Part shown: positions 46,542 through 56,520 of the stretch, piece after piece | Numbering within the stretch: position 1 is the stretch's first letter | Layout of the letters: the number at the start of each line of letters is the position of its first letter | Assembly (NCBI GenBank): GCA_907163375.1 | Contig: CAJQUW010002117.1 | Coordinates: 47,727 to 111,726 of the forward strand | Source of the DNA: Prostheceraeus crozeri | Lineage: Eukaryota > Platyhelminthes > Polycladida > Euryleptidae | Reading direction: 5' to 3' | Length of the DNA stretch: 64,000 bases | Made by a program: the position numbers and the translations under genes | Notes under the pieces: model-generated | Seen by the model: only the letters and a program-made list of their open reading frames with translations | The model's database searches: none | What the model was told of the DNA's origin: nothing

Positions 46542-49469
46542 TGTCAATTCATTTAAATAGTTGCTGCATTCTCTTGCTATGGCAAATCGAATTGCAAATC
46601 GTTCTTTTTGATAAATGACTAGGGTGTGAAGGATGCAGGATCGAGCAAAAGTATTGTAGAAGAATGATTCTGAAATATTGAAATTTTGAGATTCATTTCA
46701 AGAGATATTCTCACAGGCAAACTACTTCAGCTTCTTGTATCGGTGCATTTCATGATTTATAGCGACGGAATTTTGCATTAATAGTTAATTTCACGTGTTT
46801 AACTTTGTTTTACTTCGTCTGCTCAATATCGTCGTCACCTTGGAGGTTCATGTAATCATGCACAACGAAATTATTGAATATCGCTTCAGTCGCCAAGTGG
46901 CATCATTCTTCGATGTGATATGCGCCGAAACAAGGGCTGTTTTCGTACTTAATGAATTTGTGTGTCTACTCATATACATCAGAATTAAGCTCCAGACTAA
47001 GTGTGAAGTACATTTGAGATAAAACAGGTCACAGGTCACCTGTTATAGGTAGGCAATGTTACGTACATAGCTACAATGCGTCCATCAACTAGTCAATCTC
47101 TTGAAAAGTCAATCTACTTGACAATTATCAGACACAGCACCGAATGTTTCCAGTAAGCACAGCAGTAACACTCATCGGTACATTGAATCTTTCGTAGATC
47201 GACAGAGATAACTTTTGCAGATAGCTTTTGCGGAAAACAGACAAATATTCATGGGACAATGGAAAATACACATTAAAGGTTATTTACTATTCCATGTTGA
47301 AATATAATGATTGAAGAGGAATTTTTATGAATGGGAACTTCATGCGAAGTATCATCGATTAAAGCCCTACAAGTACCTTGCAATACCTACGTCAACTACA
47401 TGCTAAGTATCATTTCTTTCGCCAATTCGTTCTGATCACAGAATTAGAATGTCTGAGCGCATCACTTTGCTAGAAGTGCAAACTGATTCAAAACGATGGC
47501 TTTTGCAGGAACTTAGGGCCTACTAAGTGGGCAAAAAGACATTTTCAATGCCTTACAGAGATAGGAAAAATAGTCGTGCGTCGCTTGCGTATTGCAGTGA
47601 ATTCGTTCGCAATGCTCCGATTTCCACGATTCCTTCCGATTCGAAGAATTCAGATCATTGCGCAAAATTTTCTCGATAATGTTGGTCCTCCCTATCATTA
47701 TTAAAAAAGCTAGCAGGCCCACGAAGAAACGGTCACAAAATTCTCCGTAGAACTTTATTGACATCGTCTGCGTCTCTTTGCCGGTTGATAACAGTCACTG
47801 AAACTTCGCACAATTTAGCGTGTTCAATGTTGAGCTGACTGCTCATTGTTCGATTGCGGTGGCATTATGTCAATAGATTGTACCATTTCATTAGCTTCCA
47901 ATGATTCTTTTCTAGTCAAACAGAAGAAGAGACGACCGGACTCCTTCTGTGGTTCTGATAGACTGATGTTTATGGCACCTGACAAATTGCCTTGATTTTA
48001 CATGAACACTCGGAAAGAAAGATTGACCATAGATATCAGTTCCAATAAGAGCGAAGAATTACATTCTCGTCAACGTTTTGAACAAAACTCGCAAAAGTAA
48101 ATTAATCCTGCCTCTTTTAATGGCCGATGCAATATTCAACATTGACCAGTAGAAGACGCGGCACGCCTAAGGCCCTGTCATGTGAGATTTATCGAGCAAA
48201 GCACCATCGAGTGGGCAACTCTTTGTTCTTATTGGAACCGATAACTTTACCTTGATTCAAACCATGCCTTGAACAACTTTTGAATTTTCTGTAAATTGAA
48301 TCTCGCAAGGAAAAGCGTCGACATGTCTTTGCAATTCAATGAATAAAGAGAGTGAAATTGAGAGAACGAGAATTCGAATTGCTTTGTAAAAGATGTGGGC
48401 CTGGTAAGACATACATGAAATCCACGCGTTGAGATTATCAAGAGGAACATCTCAAATCTCTGAAGTGCTTTGTTCCAATGACAGTAAGAATATCAGTTCA
48501 ATGGAGTTTTTGTTTATTCTGATTGAAGTTCCATGTCCAGGGTTTGTTTAAATATTGTGTTAAAATACATCAAAGCTCAGATGTAAATGTCCACTGGCAA
48601 CCTTTCCCCGAATATTGTCGTATTTTGTAATCAAGTCAATTTGAAAGACATTATTAGCACAACTGTGAATGAATATTGGCCTATAATCAACGTTTAATCA
48701 AACAGATGTCTCTCTAACCCTAGGTGGAAAGTACTTTCACAATAATCAAGCTGAATAATATCAGAATTTACCCTGAACATTGAAACAAACAATCATTTTG
48801 AAATATCACAAGCTATGATTATCACCTATTGTTAACGATTGGTCATTCAGGCAAGTTGGAATAATTTTCTCTTAGGCTTCTATTGAAGAGGATCTTTAAA
48901 TGTCATGTATCAATCCGGTCAAGTAACAAATGATTTGAAGACAACTCAGAATCTTCCATTTTCTTTGTTTGGGTTGATTGATGCAAGAAGTTTGTCAGAA
49001 CTGCTGAAGTTTTTGTGATTAAAATCGTTCTGTGATGGAGAGATGCGTGGGAGTTGTCTAGACTTCAGGGATGAAGATTACTATCGTGTCGTGAATAATT
49101 CACTCACCGTCGGGAGATAGCCCTTTCCGGGGGACTCTTGGAGCCTACCCCCAATACACAGTTCTTGATATTGCTCCTAAACTATCATAGTAACGGCTCT
49201 GATTCTCTGTGACTTTTAGTTTCAACATATTGCTGATAGTCAACTCAAATTTCATCAAATTTGGCTCAAGAAAACATCAAAAATTCGACTTTTATTTAAA
49301 ACTACGTTTCGAATACATAGAATTATGTCAATTTCTCACCAAATCTCTCATAAACCATTGACAAGGTACAAATGAAGTTGACAAATGCATTTATATGATG
49401 GACACACTACTTTTAATAGCTTTATAAGTAATAATGTCAGTCTTCTGCTACAAAAAGGAATCTGAAATA
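46542..49469. other. Intergenic, nothing recognised apart from one DR1 motif
   Basis: Unique A+T-rich DNA that begins sharply at the end of the satellite (GGTCGGTGTCAATTC). There are only short frames, none with a motif I know. It shows no similarity to the left flank of the array. Confidence 0.45.
47026..47038 (+). promoter_or_regulatory. Perfect DR1 nuclear-receptor half-site pair
   Basis: AGGTCA-C-AGGTCA is a canonical direct repeat with one-base spacing, the kind bound by RXR heterodimers and HNF4-type receptors. No gene is visible next to it, so any role is unproven. Confidence 0.3.
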
Positions 49470-50840
49470 CATAGGAGTGGACAAAATTTGCGCATTCTGA
49501 AACGATTGGTTTGTGAAGATCGCCTTCAACTTTTTCATCAAATATCATTACAATTATCAAGACGAGTCGATTGTCGATGAACATTTACATACCGCTTATG
49601 TCACTTCCATTTATTGAGTGATTATATAACATTTCCAAAGATATGAAACTTGTGAAATATTATTTGAAACAGAATGATTTAGTATAACTATTGAGAGGAT
49701 GTTTATTTTGTTTTATGGCTGTTTCTATGATGATGGCGAATGCTCCATGGCAATGAATATGAGATTAGGACTTTTTTGAAGCACCAGTTGATTGCTTTTC
49801 GAGATTCATTGCTGAATATGGAGTTCAAGAACTCGTAGCATGACATGCAGTTTGTCATCAGATCACCGTCTAAAAATGGCTAGGCTACTATGTGACAAAA
49901 ACTAGCCCACGCTTTTTGTCAGCGTTTTGGAAGCGGAAAACATTGTCAAAGTTAGAGGAATTCATGATCTCATCAAAGAATTCGATGAAGGATGTGAAAC
50001 GGCGACACAAAGGGACGGTTGCTGTAGACCTCCCTCAAGTTGTTGCTAGGATAATATCCAATAAATTAGAGAATTTAGTGGGGATGACAATCGATTATCT
50101 TGTGGCTGACATTTACGGATATTTTTTTATTCATGTATTAAGAGGTTCATGTATTTCATCAACAAATCGTTCATTCATTAACCGTTTGAAAATGAATCTG
50201 AAGATAATCATCCTCAAGCTCCATGGGACTGCCATCCTCACTTAATTCTCTAATTTATCGGATGTTATCGCATTATCGCATCGTATATTGCGATATAGTT
50301 CTTGAATTCCATATTTGTATCTATTGCAGATGATAACGGCTTAATACCATAACACCACAATAACATGTAAAAGGAAAACAGCAAGAAAAAGCACATAAAA
50401 CTAAAAAAGTAATAAAATTCACATTTCGTACTATCTAAAGCGGAGAGTGCACTTTAAAGTGTAAAGGGAAATGCTAAATACATCAATGTCATTGCGTGAG
50501 TTCAATAGCGTGCTAACTCTTGGAATGAAGTCGTTTCTCCAATAGCATTGATGCGACACTTTTTGATTGAAAGTAAAAGATCGTACAGCGAGCAGGTACT
50601 TGGAAATATTCAGACAATGAATCTCGAAAAGCAATCAATTGATGCTTTAAAAAAAGCCTTAATCTCATATTCATCGTCATGGAGTATCCACTATCATCAT
50701 CCATATCCGTAATGTTGATCGACAATCGACTCGTCTTGATAATTGCAAGAATATTTTGATGATGACGTTGAATGTGATCTTCACAGTCCAATCGTTTCAG
50801 AATGCGCAACTTTTTTGTCTACTCCTATATAATGGACATG
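49470..50840. repeat. Old imperfect palindrome centred near 50157
   Basis: Sequence at 49483-49840 matches the reverse complement of about 50600-50829. An inner pair (50051-50088 against 50231-50268) shares the same centre. The left arm holds about 155 extra bases (roughly 49585-49735) relative to the right arm. Outside the matched parts the arms are too diverged to align by eye. This looks like an old head-to-head duplication, perhaps of a retroelement. Confidence 0.65.
50431..50634 (-). pseudogene. Probable LINE ORF2 3' end remnant
   Basis: The minus-strand frame contains WRNDFIPRVSTLLNS followed by IDVFSISLYTLKCTL. This resembles the closing segment of L2/CR1-like reverse transcriptases, in which an F-x-x-R-V precedes a W/L-N-S and an S-hydrophobic-x-x-F-K run. 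The overlapping frame 50513-50809 reads part of the same region in another frame. It is short and degraded, and the family is uncertain. Confidence 0.4.
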
Positions 50841-51402
50841 CTATCATTCTTTGCATTTTTTGGATGAGCAGTACTTTTCTGCTCAACGTGTAACTGAGAT
50901 AGTACCAGACTGTACTTAAGTTAAGTTCTGAAGAGTCAACTCTCAAAAATTACAACTCTGTTTCTTCCGAGAATTCTATGCTGCATTGCACTTTCTGCCG
51001 GGAAAATGAGAGCAGCGTTGGCATCAGGCATGGAGATAGAATATCTCTTTCAAAGACTGAAGGTCAATGAAGCAAGTGCAAACAATGGAATGTGAGAGTT
51101 AATGAAGTGTGGTGGAGAAACCAGCTAAATTGAAAGAGTTTTTACTTGTACTAAGACCACACCTTAGAGCTCTGTTGAATGCGAAAGAGAGGTCTCATTG
51201 ATTGACAAGATCATACCTGATGATCTACTCTTCCAGCGACCCACTGTTCCAATCTTGTTTTCAGCATAATAAATGGTTCGTCTTTCAACAGGTGGTTCTC
51301 AAAATATTGTCGATTCGTGGCCAATTCACCATCACACTGCAGTTGACAAAAGATTGCACAGTTTTGTAACTTCTTTGTAATGAAGATGACTTTCGAAACT
51401 GT
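50841..51402. other. Intergenic, nothing recognised
   Basis: Unique DNA between the old palindrome and the 34-bp satellite. A minus-strand frame at 51211-51438 runs into the satellite and shows no known motif. Confidence 0.45.
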
Positions 51403-52763
51403 AATGAGCTCGCTCTGTTTCAAGTGCTTGTATTGCAATGAGCTCGCTCTGTTTCAAGTGATTGTATGACAATGAGCTCGTTCTGTTTCAAGTGATTGTA
51501 TTGCAATGAGCTCGCTCTGTTTCAAGTGATTGTATGACAATGAGCTCGCTCTGTTTCAAGTAATTGTATTACAATGAGCTCGTTCTGTTTCAAGTAATTG
51601 TATTACAATGAGCTCGCTCTGTTTCAAGTGATTGTATGACAATGAGCTCGCTCTGTTTCAAGTGATTGTTTGACAATGAGCTCGCTCTGTTTCAAGTGAT
51701 TGTATTACAATGAGCTCGCTCTGTTTCAAGTGATTGTATTGCAATGAGCTCGCTCTGTTTCAAGTGATTGTATGACAATGAGCTCGCTCTGTTTCAAGTA
51801 ATTGTATTACAATGAGCTCGTTCTGTTTCAAGTGATTGTATTACAATGAGCTCGCTCTGTTTCAAGTGATTGTATGACAATGAGCTCGCTCTGTTTCAAG
51901 TGATTGTTTGACAATGAGCTCGCTCTGTTTCAAGTGATTGTATTACAATGAGCTCGCTCTGTTTCAAGTGATTGTATGACAATGAGCTCGCTCTGTTTCA
52001 AGTGATTGTTTGACAATGAGCTCGCTCTGTTTCAAGTGATTGTATTACAATGAGCTCGCTCTGTTTCAAGTGATTGTATGACAATGAGCTCGCTCTGTTT
52101 CAAGTGATTGTTTGACAATGAGCTCGCTCTGTTTCAAGTGATTGTATTACAATGAGCTCGCTCTGTTTCAAGTGATTGTATGACAATGAGCTCACTCTGT
52201 TTCAAGTGATTGTATGACAATGAGCTCGCTCTGTTTCAAGTAATCGTATTACAATGAGCTCGCTCTGTTTCAAGTAATTGTATGACAATGAGCTCGCTCT
52301 GTTTCAAGTGATTGTATTGCAATGAGCTCGCTCTGTTTCAAGTGATTGTATGACATTGAGCTCGCTCTGTTTCAAGTAATTGTATTACAATGAGCTCGCT
52401 CTGTTTCAAGTGATTGTATTACAATGAGCTCGCTCTGTTTCAAGTGATTGTATTACAATGAGCTCGCTCTGTTTCAAGTGATTGTATGACAATGAGCTCG
52501 CTCTGTTTCAAGTGATTGTATTAGAATGAGCTTGCTCTGTTTCAAGTGATTGTATTACAATGAGCTCGCTCTGTTTCAAGTGATTGTATGACAATGAGCT
52601 CGCTCTGTTTCAAGTAATCGTATTACAATGAGCTCGCTCTGTTTCAAGTAATTGTATGACAATGAGCTCGCTCTGTTTCAAGTGATTGTATTGCAATGAG
52701 CTCGCTCTGTTTCAAGTGATTGTATGACAGTGAGATCGCTCTGTTTCAAGTGATTGTATTACA
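51403..52763 (+). repeat. 34-bp satellite, 40 units
   Basis: The unit AATGAGCTCGCTCTGTTTCA, then AGTGATTGTATGAC, is repeated about 40 times without spacers over 1361 bp. Unit ends vary (TATGAC, TATTGC, TATTAC, TTTGAC; GTGATT or GTAATT) and the variants are ordered: a three-unit block TATGAC, TTTGAC, TATTAC occurs three times in a row at about 51850-52150, and a five-unit block including the rare TAATCGTATTAC occurs twice (about 52206 and 52580). This is clear higher-order growth by unequal exchange. Confidence 0.95.
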
Positions 52764-53326
52764 TATTCGATATTGTGCTAGAAACTGTGCACCTGCCATG
52801 AAACCAGTAATTTAGGATAAATCCTGAGCTTATTCAATAGGGAAATATCATTGCATTTCGTCTATGTTTTGAATGGATCGCATATAGTGTACCTTCAAAG
52901 AAAATCACATCATCATAGAAGCATTATTCTATGATAGTTCAGATCTAAACTCAGAATTTGCCCTGCAGAAGTCGATAAAATACACAGATAACAGCTGATC
53001 TGACGGTTGAGCAACTCTTAAATTATAACTGAAAGACCGAAACCTCTCTTAGAGTATATTATACAACCTCACGTTGTATGGAACTGCATATTCGGTGAAG
53101 ATAGTGGTAATTCATTAATAAATATTTTGTAATCTAAAATGTGATCATGATTAAGTTCTGGAAGTTGCTGTATGCTATTTATTTGTAGGTGTGATTTGTA
53201 TTTTCGCATGTTATTGAACTACTGATTGATGTAGCTTAAGGCATAGAGTAGGGATATATAGGTAGAGTGTAGACTCAAAAAAAATTTTGAAATGTCATTA
53301 TTGATCTTGAAGGGACAAAACTCGTT
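52764..53326. other. Intergenic, nothing recognised
   Basis: Unique A+T-rich DNA between the 34-bp array and duplication copy 2. Near its right end, 53247-53285, lies one of a pair of short direct repeats whose partner is at 55872-55908, on the far side of copy 2. Confidence 0.45.
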
Positions 53327-53344
53327 TTTGACGGGGCAAACCTG

Positions 53345-53730
53345 TAGTCCAGCAGGTTGAGAAATGTGATTAACAAAAAAGAAATTCACGATAACGGTCA
53401 AATTCAGTTCTATTATTGATGTAAGGATCAAATTTGTGTATAAAGAATCACTCACGTAGTCGCAAATTAGTGTTGTCATTGTCGTGTGCTAGAATGTCGA
53501 TACCGATGCTGATGTGTTCTACTTGACAATTTCGAATATGCTTAAAATTAGATGAAGTTGAGTGTTTGAGAAGTGTTCTTTAAAGCGACCATGAAGTGGT
53601 CTCAGTCCTGCCTGTATAAAATTGGCTACATTTCTTGCACTAATTTTATAGACAACATTTTTTAGAGTACATACGTGCACAAGTTGTTTGTTGATCATTG
53701 CACAGTTTGCAAGAGAACATGGCTTCATAT
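53345..53730 (-). pseudogene. Penelope-like element remnant: GIY-YIG endonuclease end (copy 2)
   Basis: Minus-strand frames give NVVYKISARNVANFIQ, matching the GIY and YIG strands of Penelope endonucleases (here VVY and FIQ), then LRPLHGRFKEHF with the conserved Arg region. After a stop and frame change, FDPYINNRTEF corresponds to the end of the domain. This copy retains about 25 bp that copy 1 lost. Stops and altered key residues make it a dead fragment. It is not the same subfamily copy as the palindrome at 11474-13450. Confidence 0.6.
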
Positions 53731-53862
53731 TTTTTCATTCCTTTTAAGTTGTTGACCAAACTGTCAGCAATAAAGTTGCCGGTGTAAACGCACCCACATC
53801 AACCCACATCATTGACACAATATATGACTTTTCTCAACTTTTGCAAAACTTTTCAATTTATC

Positions 53863-53868
53863 TTTATT
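53863..53868 (-). terminator. Polyadenylation signal AATAAA of transporter copy 2
   Basis: A canonical AATAAA on the minus strand, 13 bases after the stop codon. Copy 1 has TATAAA at the same place. The short distance to the stop implies a short 3' UTR if this site is used. Confidence 0.5.
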
Positions 53869-53881
53869 TTCTTAATAGCTT

Positions 53882-55243
53882 TCAGTCATTCGATATAAAT
53901 GAATTACTTTTCTTTGGAGTACCTGACTTGCGACACAGCAAGTATAAAGCACATTTTTCAATGCGGTCAATATAGAATGGTAAATGGAAAAATCCTCCTA
54001 CTAAACAAATTGAACCAACTATTAGAAAGCTCCAAAAGTACGTAGGATCCATTTCATAAAGCAATGCTGCAAATGGCCCGCCTATCAAAAGTCCAGCTGA
54101 TCCAAAGATGTTGACAAATGACATTCCAGTTCGTAGTTTATTTAAACCAACTGAAACGATTACTAATTCAGGAATAAGTCCCCAAGCTGCCATCAGTATG
54201 CCAAATAAGGTGGCTAGCATTAACAGAACATGAAAGTCATGGAACATCCCAAACACGGTACATGCTGCCCCTGCAAGAGTAAGAGAAAGAGAGAATAGAG
54301 TAGGTGTATGGACCTTTGGAGAAATGACGATAACAGCTAACAAGAGTCGAGTCACTAGACCTCCAAGTCCGATGGAAGACGCGATGAGAGTGCTTTCTGA
54401 AAAGTCATAACCGGATACTATGACGAAATTGGGCACATGGATGTAGAAAGCACTAACTCCTACAGATATCAAGGTCGTTCCAATTATGAGGCATGAATAC
54501 CGAAGATTATGGAATAATGCGAGATACGATGCAATCGCTTTGCCAAACTGCTTGCACCTTGATTCGGTCATTTTGCATTCACTCCCTTCTTCAACAGTCT
54601 CAATATCTGTGACAAGTTCTTCATTCACGGACTCATTATGACATTCCTCCATGCCATGTCGAGGTTGCATCATTACAGCAGCGACAACAAGAGAATTTAG
54701 ATTAATAGCACCGATGATAAGAAATGCACTCCGCCAATGATATTTCTCGGTCAATGCAGCAAAAATCATAGGATGAATGAACTGCCCGACGGAACCTCCA
54801 GCACTCATGAATGAAAACCCCAAGCGTCGGTAGCGTTGAAAATACAGCGCCGTGAAATGATAAGTTGGTAAGAACATAAAGGAATATCCAAGACCGATGA
54901 AAGCACAATTGAAGAAGAATATCCAATAGATATTATATGCGAATGAAGTGGAAATCAAGCCAATGGAAGAAAGGCACCCTCCAAACATCATTGTGGCACG
55001 TGGTCCAACCTTTTTAGAAACAATATTGGCAAGTTCACTGAATGCATAAGTGCAAAACAGCTGCATATTTGTTGCCCACGCAGTCAGCGATGGTGACTCC
55101 TCAAACTCATTGAGAAATGTTGTATAGAAGATTCCAGAGCTATAGGGGATTCCCATTAAGAGAAAAAACGCTAGAAGATTTCCAAATAGCACAACAAAAG
55201 CCCAGCCATGATCAACGTCTTGTGAAGGTTCCTGGATACTCAT
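53882..55243 (-). CDS. Monocarboxylate-transporter-like MFS protein (SLC16 family), copy 2
   Basis: This 453-residue intact frame is 98.7% identical to copy 1, with the same TM1 signature DHGWAF (11-16), TM4-5 signature (134-153), R299, and G295 where many proton-coupled members have Asp. The frame extends upstream to TTG at 55264, but ATG at 55243 is the first in-frame ATG. By eye there are 12 coding-base differences from copy 1, six silent and six changing a residue. Given about three times as many replacement sites as silent sites, this ratio points to mild purifying selection or recent gene conversion rather than decay. Copy 2 has the canonical polyadenylation signal and an uninterrupted upstream region, so it is the better candidate for the ancestral or fully expressed copy. 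The six differing residues are spread through the protein, two of them in or near the central loop. Confidence 0.9.
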   Translation of the reverse strand: MSIQEPSQDVDHGWAFVVLFGNLLAFFLLMGIPYSSGIFYTTFLNEFEESPSLTAWATNMQLFCTYAFSELANIVSKKVGPRATMMFGGCLSSIGLISTSFAYNIYWIFFFNCAFIGLGYSFMFLPTYHFTALYFQRYRRLGFSFMSAGGSVGQFIHPMIFAALTEKYHWRSAFLIIGAINLNSLVVAAVMMQPRHGMEECHNESVNEELVTDIETVEEGSECKMTESRCKQFGKAIASYLALFHNLRYSCLIIGTTLISVGVSAFYIHVPNFVIVSGYDFSESTLIASSIGLGGLVTRLLLAVIVISPKVHTPTLFSLSLTLAGAACTVFGMFHDFHVLLMLATLFGILMAAWGLIPELVIVSVGLNKLRTGMSFVNIFGSAGLLIGGPFAALLYEMDPTYFWSFLIVGSICLVGGFFHLPFYIDRIEKCALYLLCRKSGTPKKSNSFISND

Positions 55244-55271
55244 TTTGAAGCAAGCACGCGCCAATTATTGA

Positions 55272-55365
55272 CTACAGACCAGTGTTCATGAAGTAACGGA
55301 AAGAAAATCACCAATGTGTTGAAATAGAATGCTTAACAACATTATGGAATGAAATAGATTCTTAC
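55272..55365 (-). other. Putative 94-bp 5' UTR intron of transporter copy 2
   Basis: Same donor (ATG|GTAAGAAT) and acceptor (CTGTAG) as in copy 1, and the same length. Conservation in both copies is expected from recent duplication and is weak evidence on its own. Confidence 0.4.
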
Positions 55366-55612
55366 CATTGAAGGAAATGTGATTGGCTGGATTGTGACCA
55401 AGAGAATCAGTTCCAGATTCATGGAAAGTGCAGACATGATAAAGTTGACGATGGCCTTTGATAGCAGCGTCAGTCAGTCAACACGCATTATCAGCTGTCA
55501 TATTTGCTACACTTGTCTGTGTTTACATCGACTGGTGAGCATGTTGACAAGGCTATATCGTGATGAATGACATGTAAACAAGCACACTTGTTGAATGAGA
55601 CTCTTGATCTTA
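55366..55612 (-). promoter_or_regulatory. Upstream region / putative 5' UTR exon of transporter copy 2
   Basis: Matches 954-1211 of copy 1. The single TTAA near 55611-55614 is the uninterrupted version of the target used by the transposon in copy 1. The plus-strand frame 55379-55570 is the counterpart of 1007-1198 and is not called as a gene. Confidence 0.4.
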
Positions 55613-55657
55613 ATAGTCTGAGAGCTACTGTCGTTCTCTTCCTGAATTCGTGCATGA

Positions 55658-56055
55658 GCTTCTTGCTAATTCTCAAGCTACAACTCTTGCATGTACAGAA
55701 TTAGTCGGGTCGTCTCTTCTTTTGTTTGACGAGAAGGGAAGCATTGCAACATGTAACGTTAACCCATTAAACGGGGTGGCATATATATGCCAGGTAACTT
55801 ACCTCCATTTATGCTTCATTTTAAACGTGAAAACTCGTTTTACGGATCATTTCTTTTTGACAAAACCATAAAGTAAGGATATGTAGGCAGAGTGTCCACT
55901 CAAAAAACTATCTGTATACAGTGAAAATTTTATATGAAAAGATTCAGTTTTTTGCGGAGATTACGTTCCCGTGGTCCAAAGAATTATTTGAGCACTTTTG
56001 AAAAAAGTCAAAATTTGGTAAATTTTATCCTACCGAGATGACTCTCCTAAATAAG
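55658..56055. other. Intergenic, nothing recognised
   Basis: DNA beyond the part of copy 2 that can be compared. It contains the right-hand member (55872-55908) of a short direct repeat also present at 53247-53285. No gene recognised. Confidence 0.4.
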
Positions 56056-56520
56056 TACCGTATATACTCGCATATAAGCCGAGTTTAGAAGTATAAAATA
56101 CAATGCTGAAATCAGGGGGTCGGCTTATATGCGTATAAAACAAAATGAACACAAGGACAGATACTAATGCCAATTTTCCAGCTACACGTTTTCATCGTAT
56201 CTGCCTTTTTATTTGGTTGTGTGTCACCAGTGGCGAGCCGTAACCAAGCTAGAGGTAATGATGAAAAGCCGACGTCATTGGTACACGGTTTGGTTTCTTA
56301 GAAATAAAAAAATTTCTTCTATTTCTTTTAGTATGTAACATAAAAGTAAGCATTTATCATCTTTACAGTAACAAATTTCTATGAACCAAAAATATAGTGT
56401 AAAATTAGATAAGTTGAGTACCGGCTTATATGCGGGTTTTTGCAAAAACTGGTAATTCTAAAGCAATTTTAGATGGTCGGCTTATATGCGAGATCGGCTT
56501 ATATGCGAGTATATACGGTA
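56056..56520. mobile_element. MITE with 27-bp perfect terminal inverted repeats
   Basis: The element starts TACCGTATATACTCGCATAT and ends with the exact reverse complement; the two ends match for 27 bases. The outermost TA on each side fits a TA target duplication, as in Tc1/mariner-type elements, but the ends are symmetric so other readings are possible. The motif TCGGCTTATATGCG recurs inside near 56120, 56422 and 56476 and at the right end, a subterminal repeat pattern that could bind a transposase. There is no coding capacity. The superfamily is unassigned. Confidence 0.9.

Larger units (their letters stand above)
53327..55657 (-). repeat. Segmental duplication, copy 2 (inverted relative to 1-3217)
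   Basis: This is the mirror of the left-edge block, without the TTAA transposon. Its left border, near 53327, is where the match to copy 1 stops. The match on the other side is still running at 55657, which corresponds to the first base of the window, so the true right border cannot be fixed from here. Confidence 0.9.

Noticed and set aside
51403-52763. The 34-bp repeats as a CRISPR array
   Set aside because: Units follow one another with no unique spacers and there are no cas genes. It is a simple satellite in a eukaryotic context.
13903-52763. Common origin of the 79-bp and 34-bp satellites because both contain GAGCTCG
   Set aside because: The shared word is only about seven bases. The rest of the units do not align, so this is likely coincidence.
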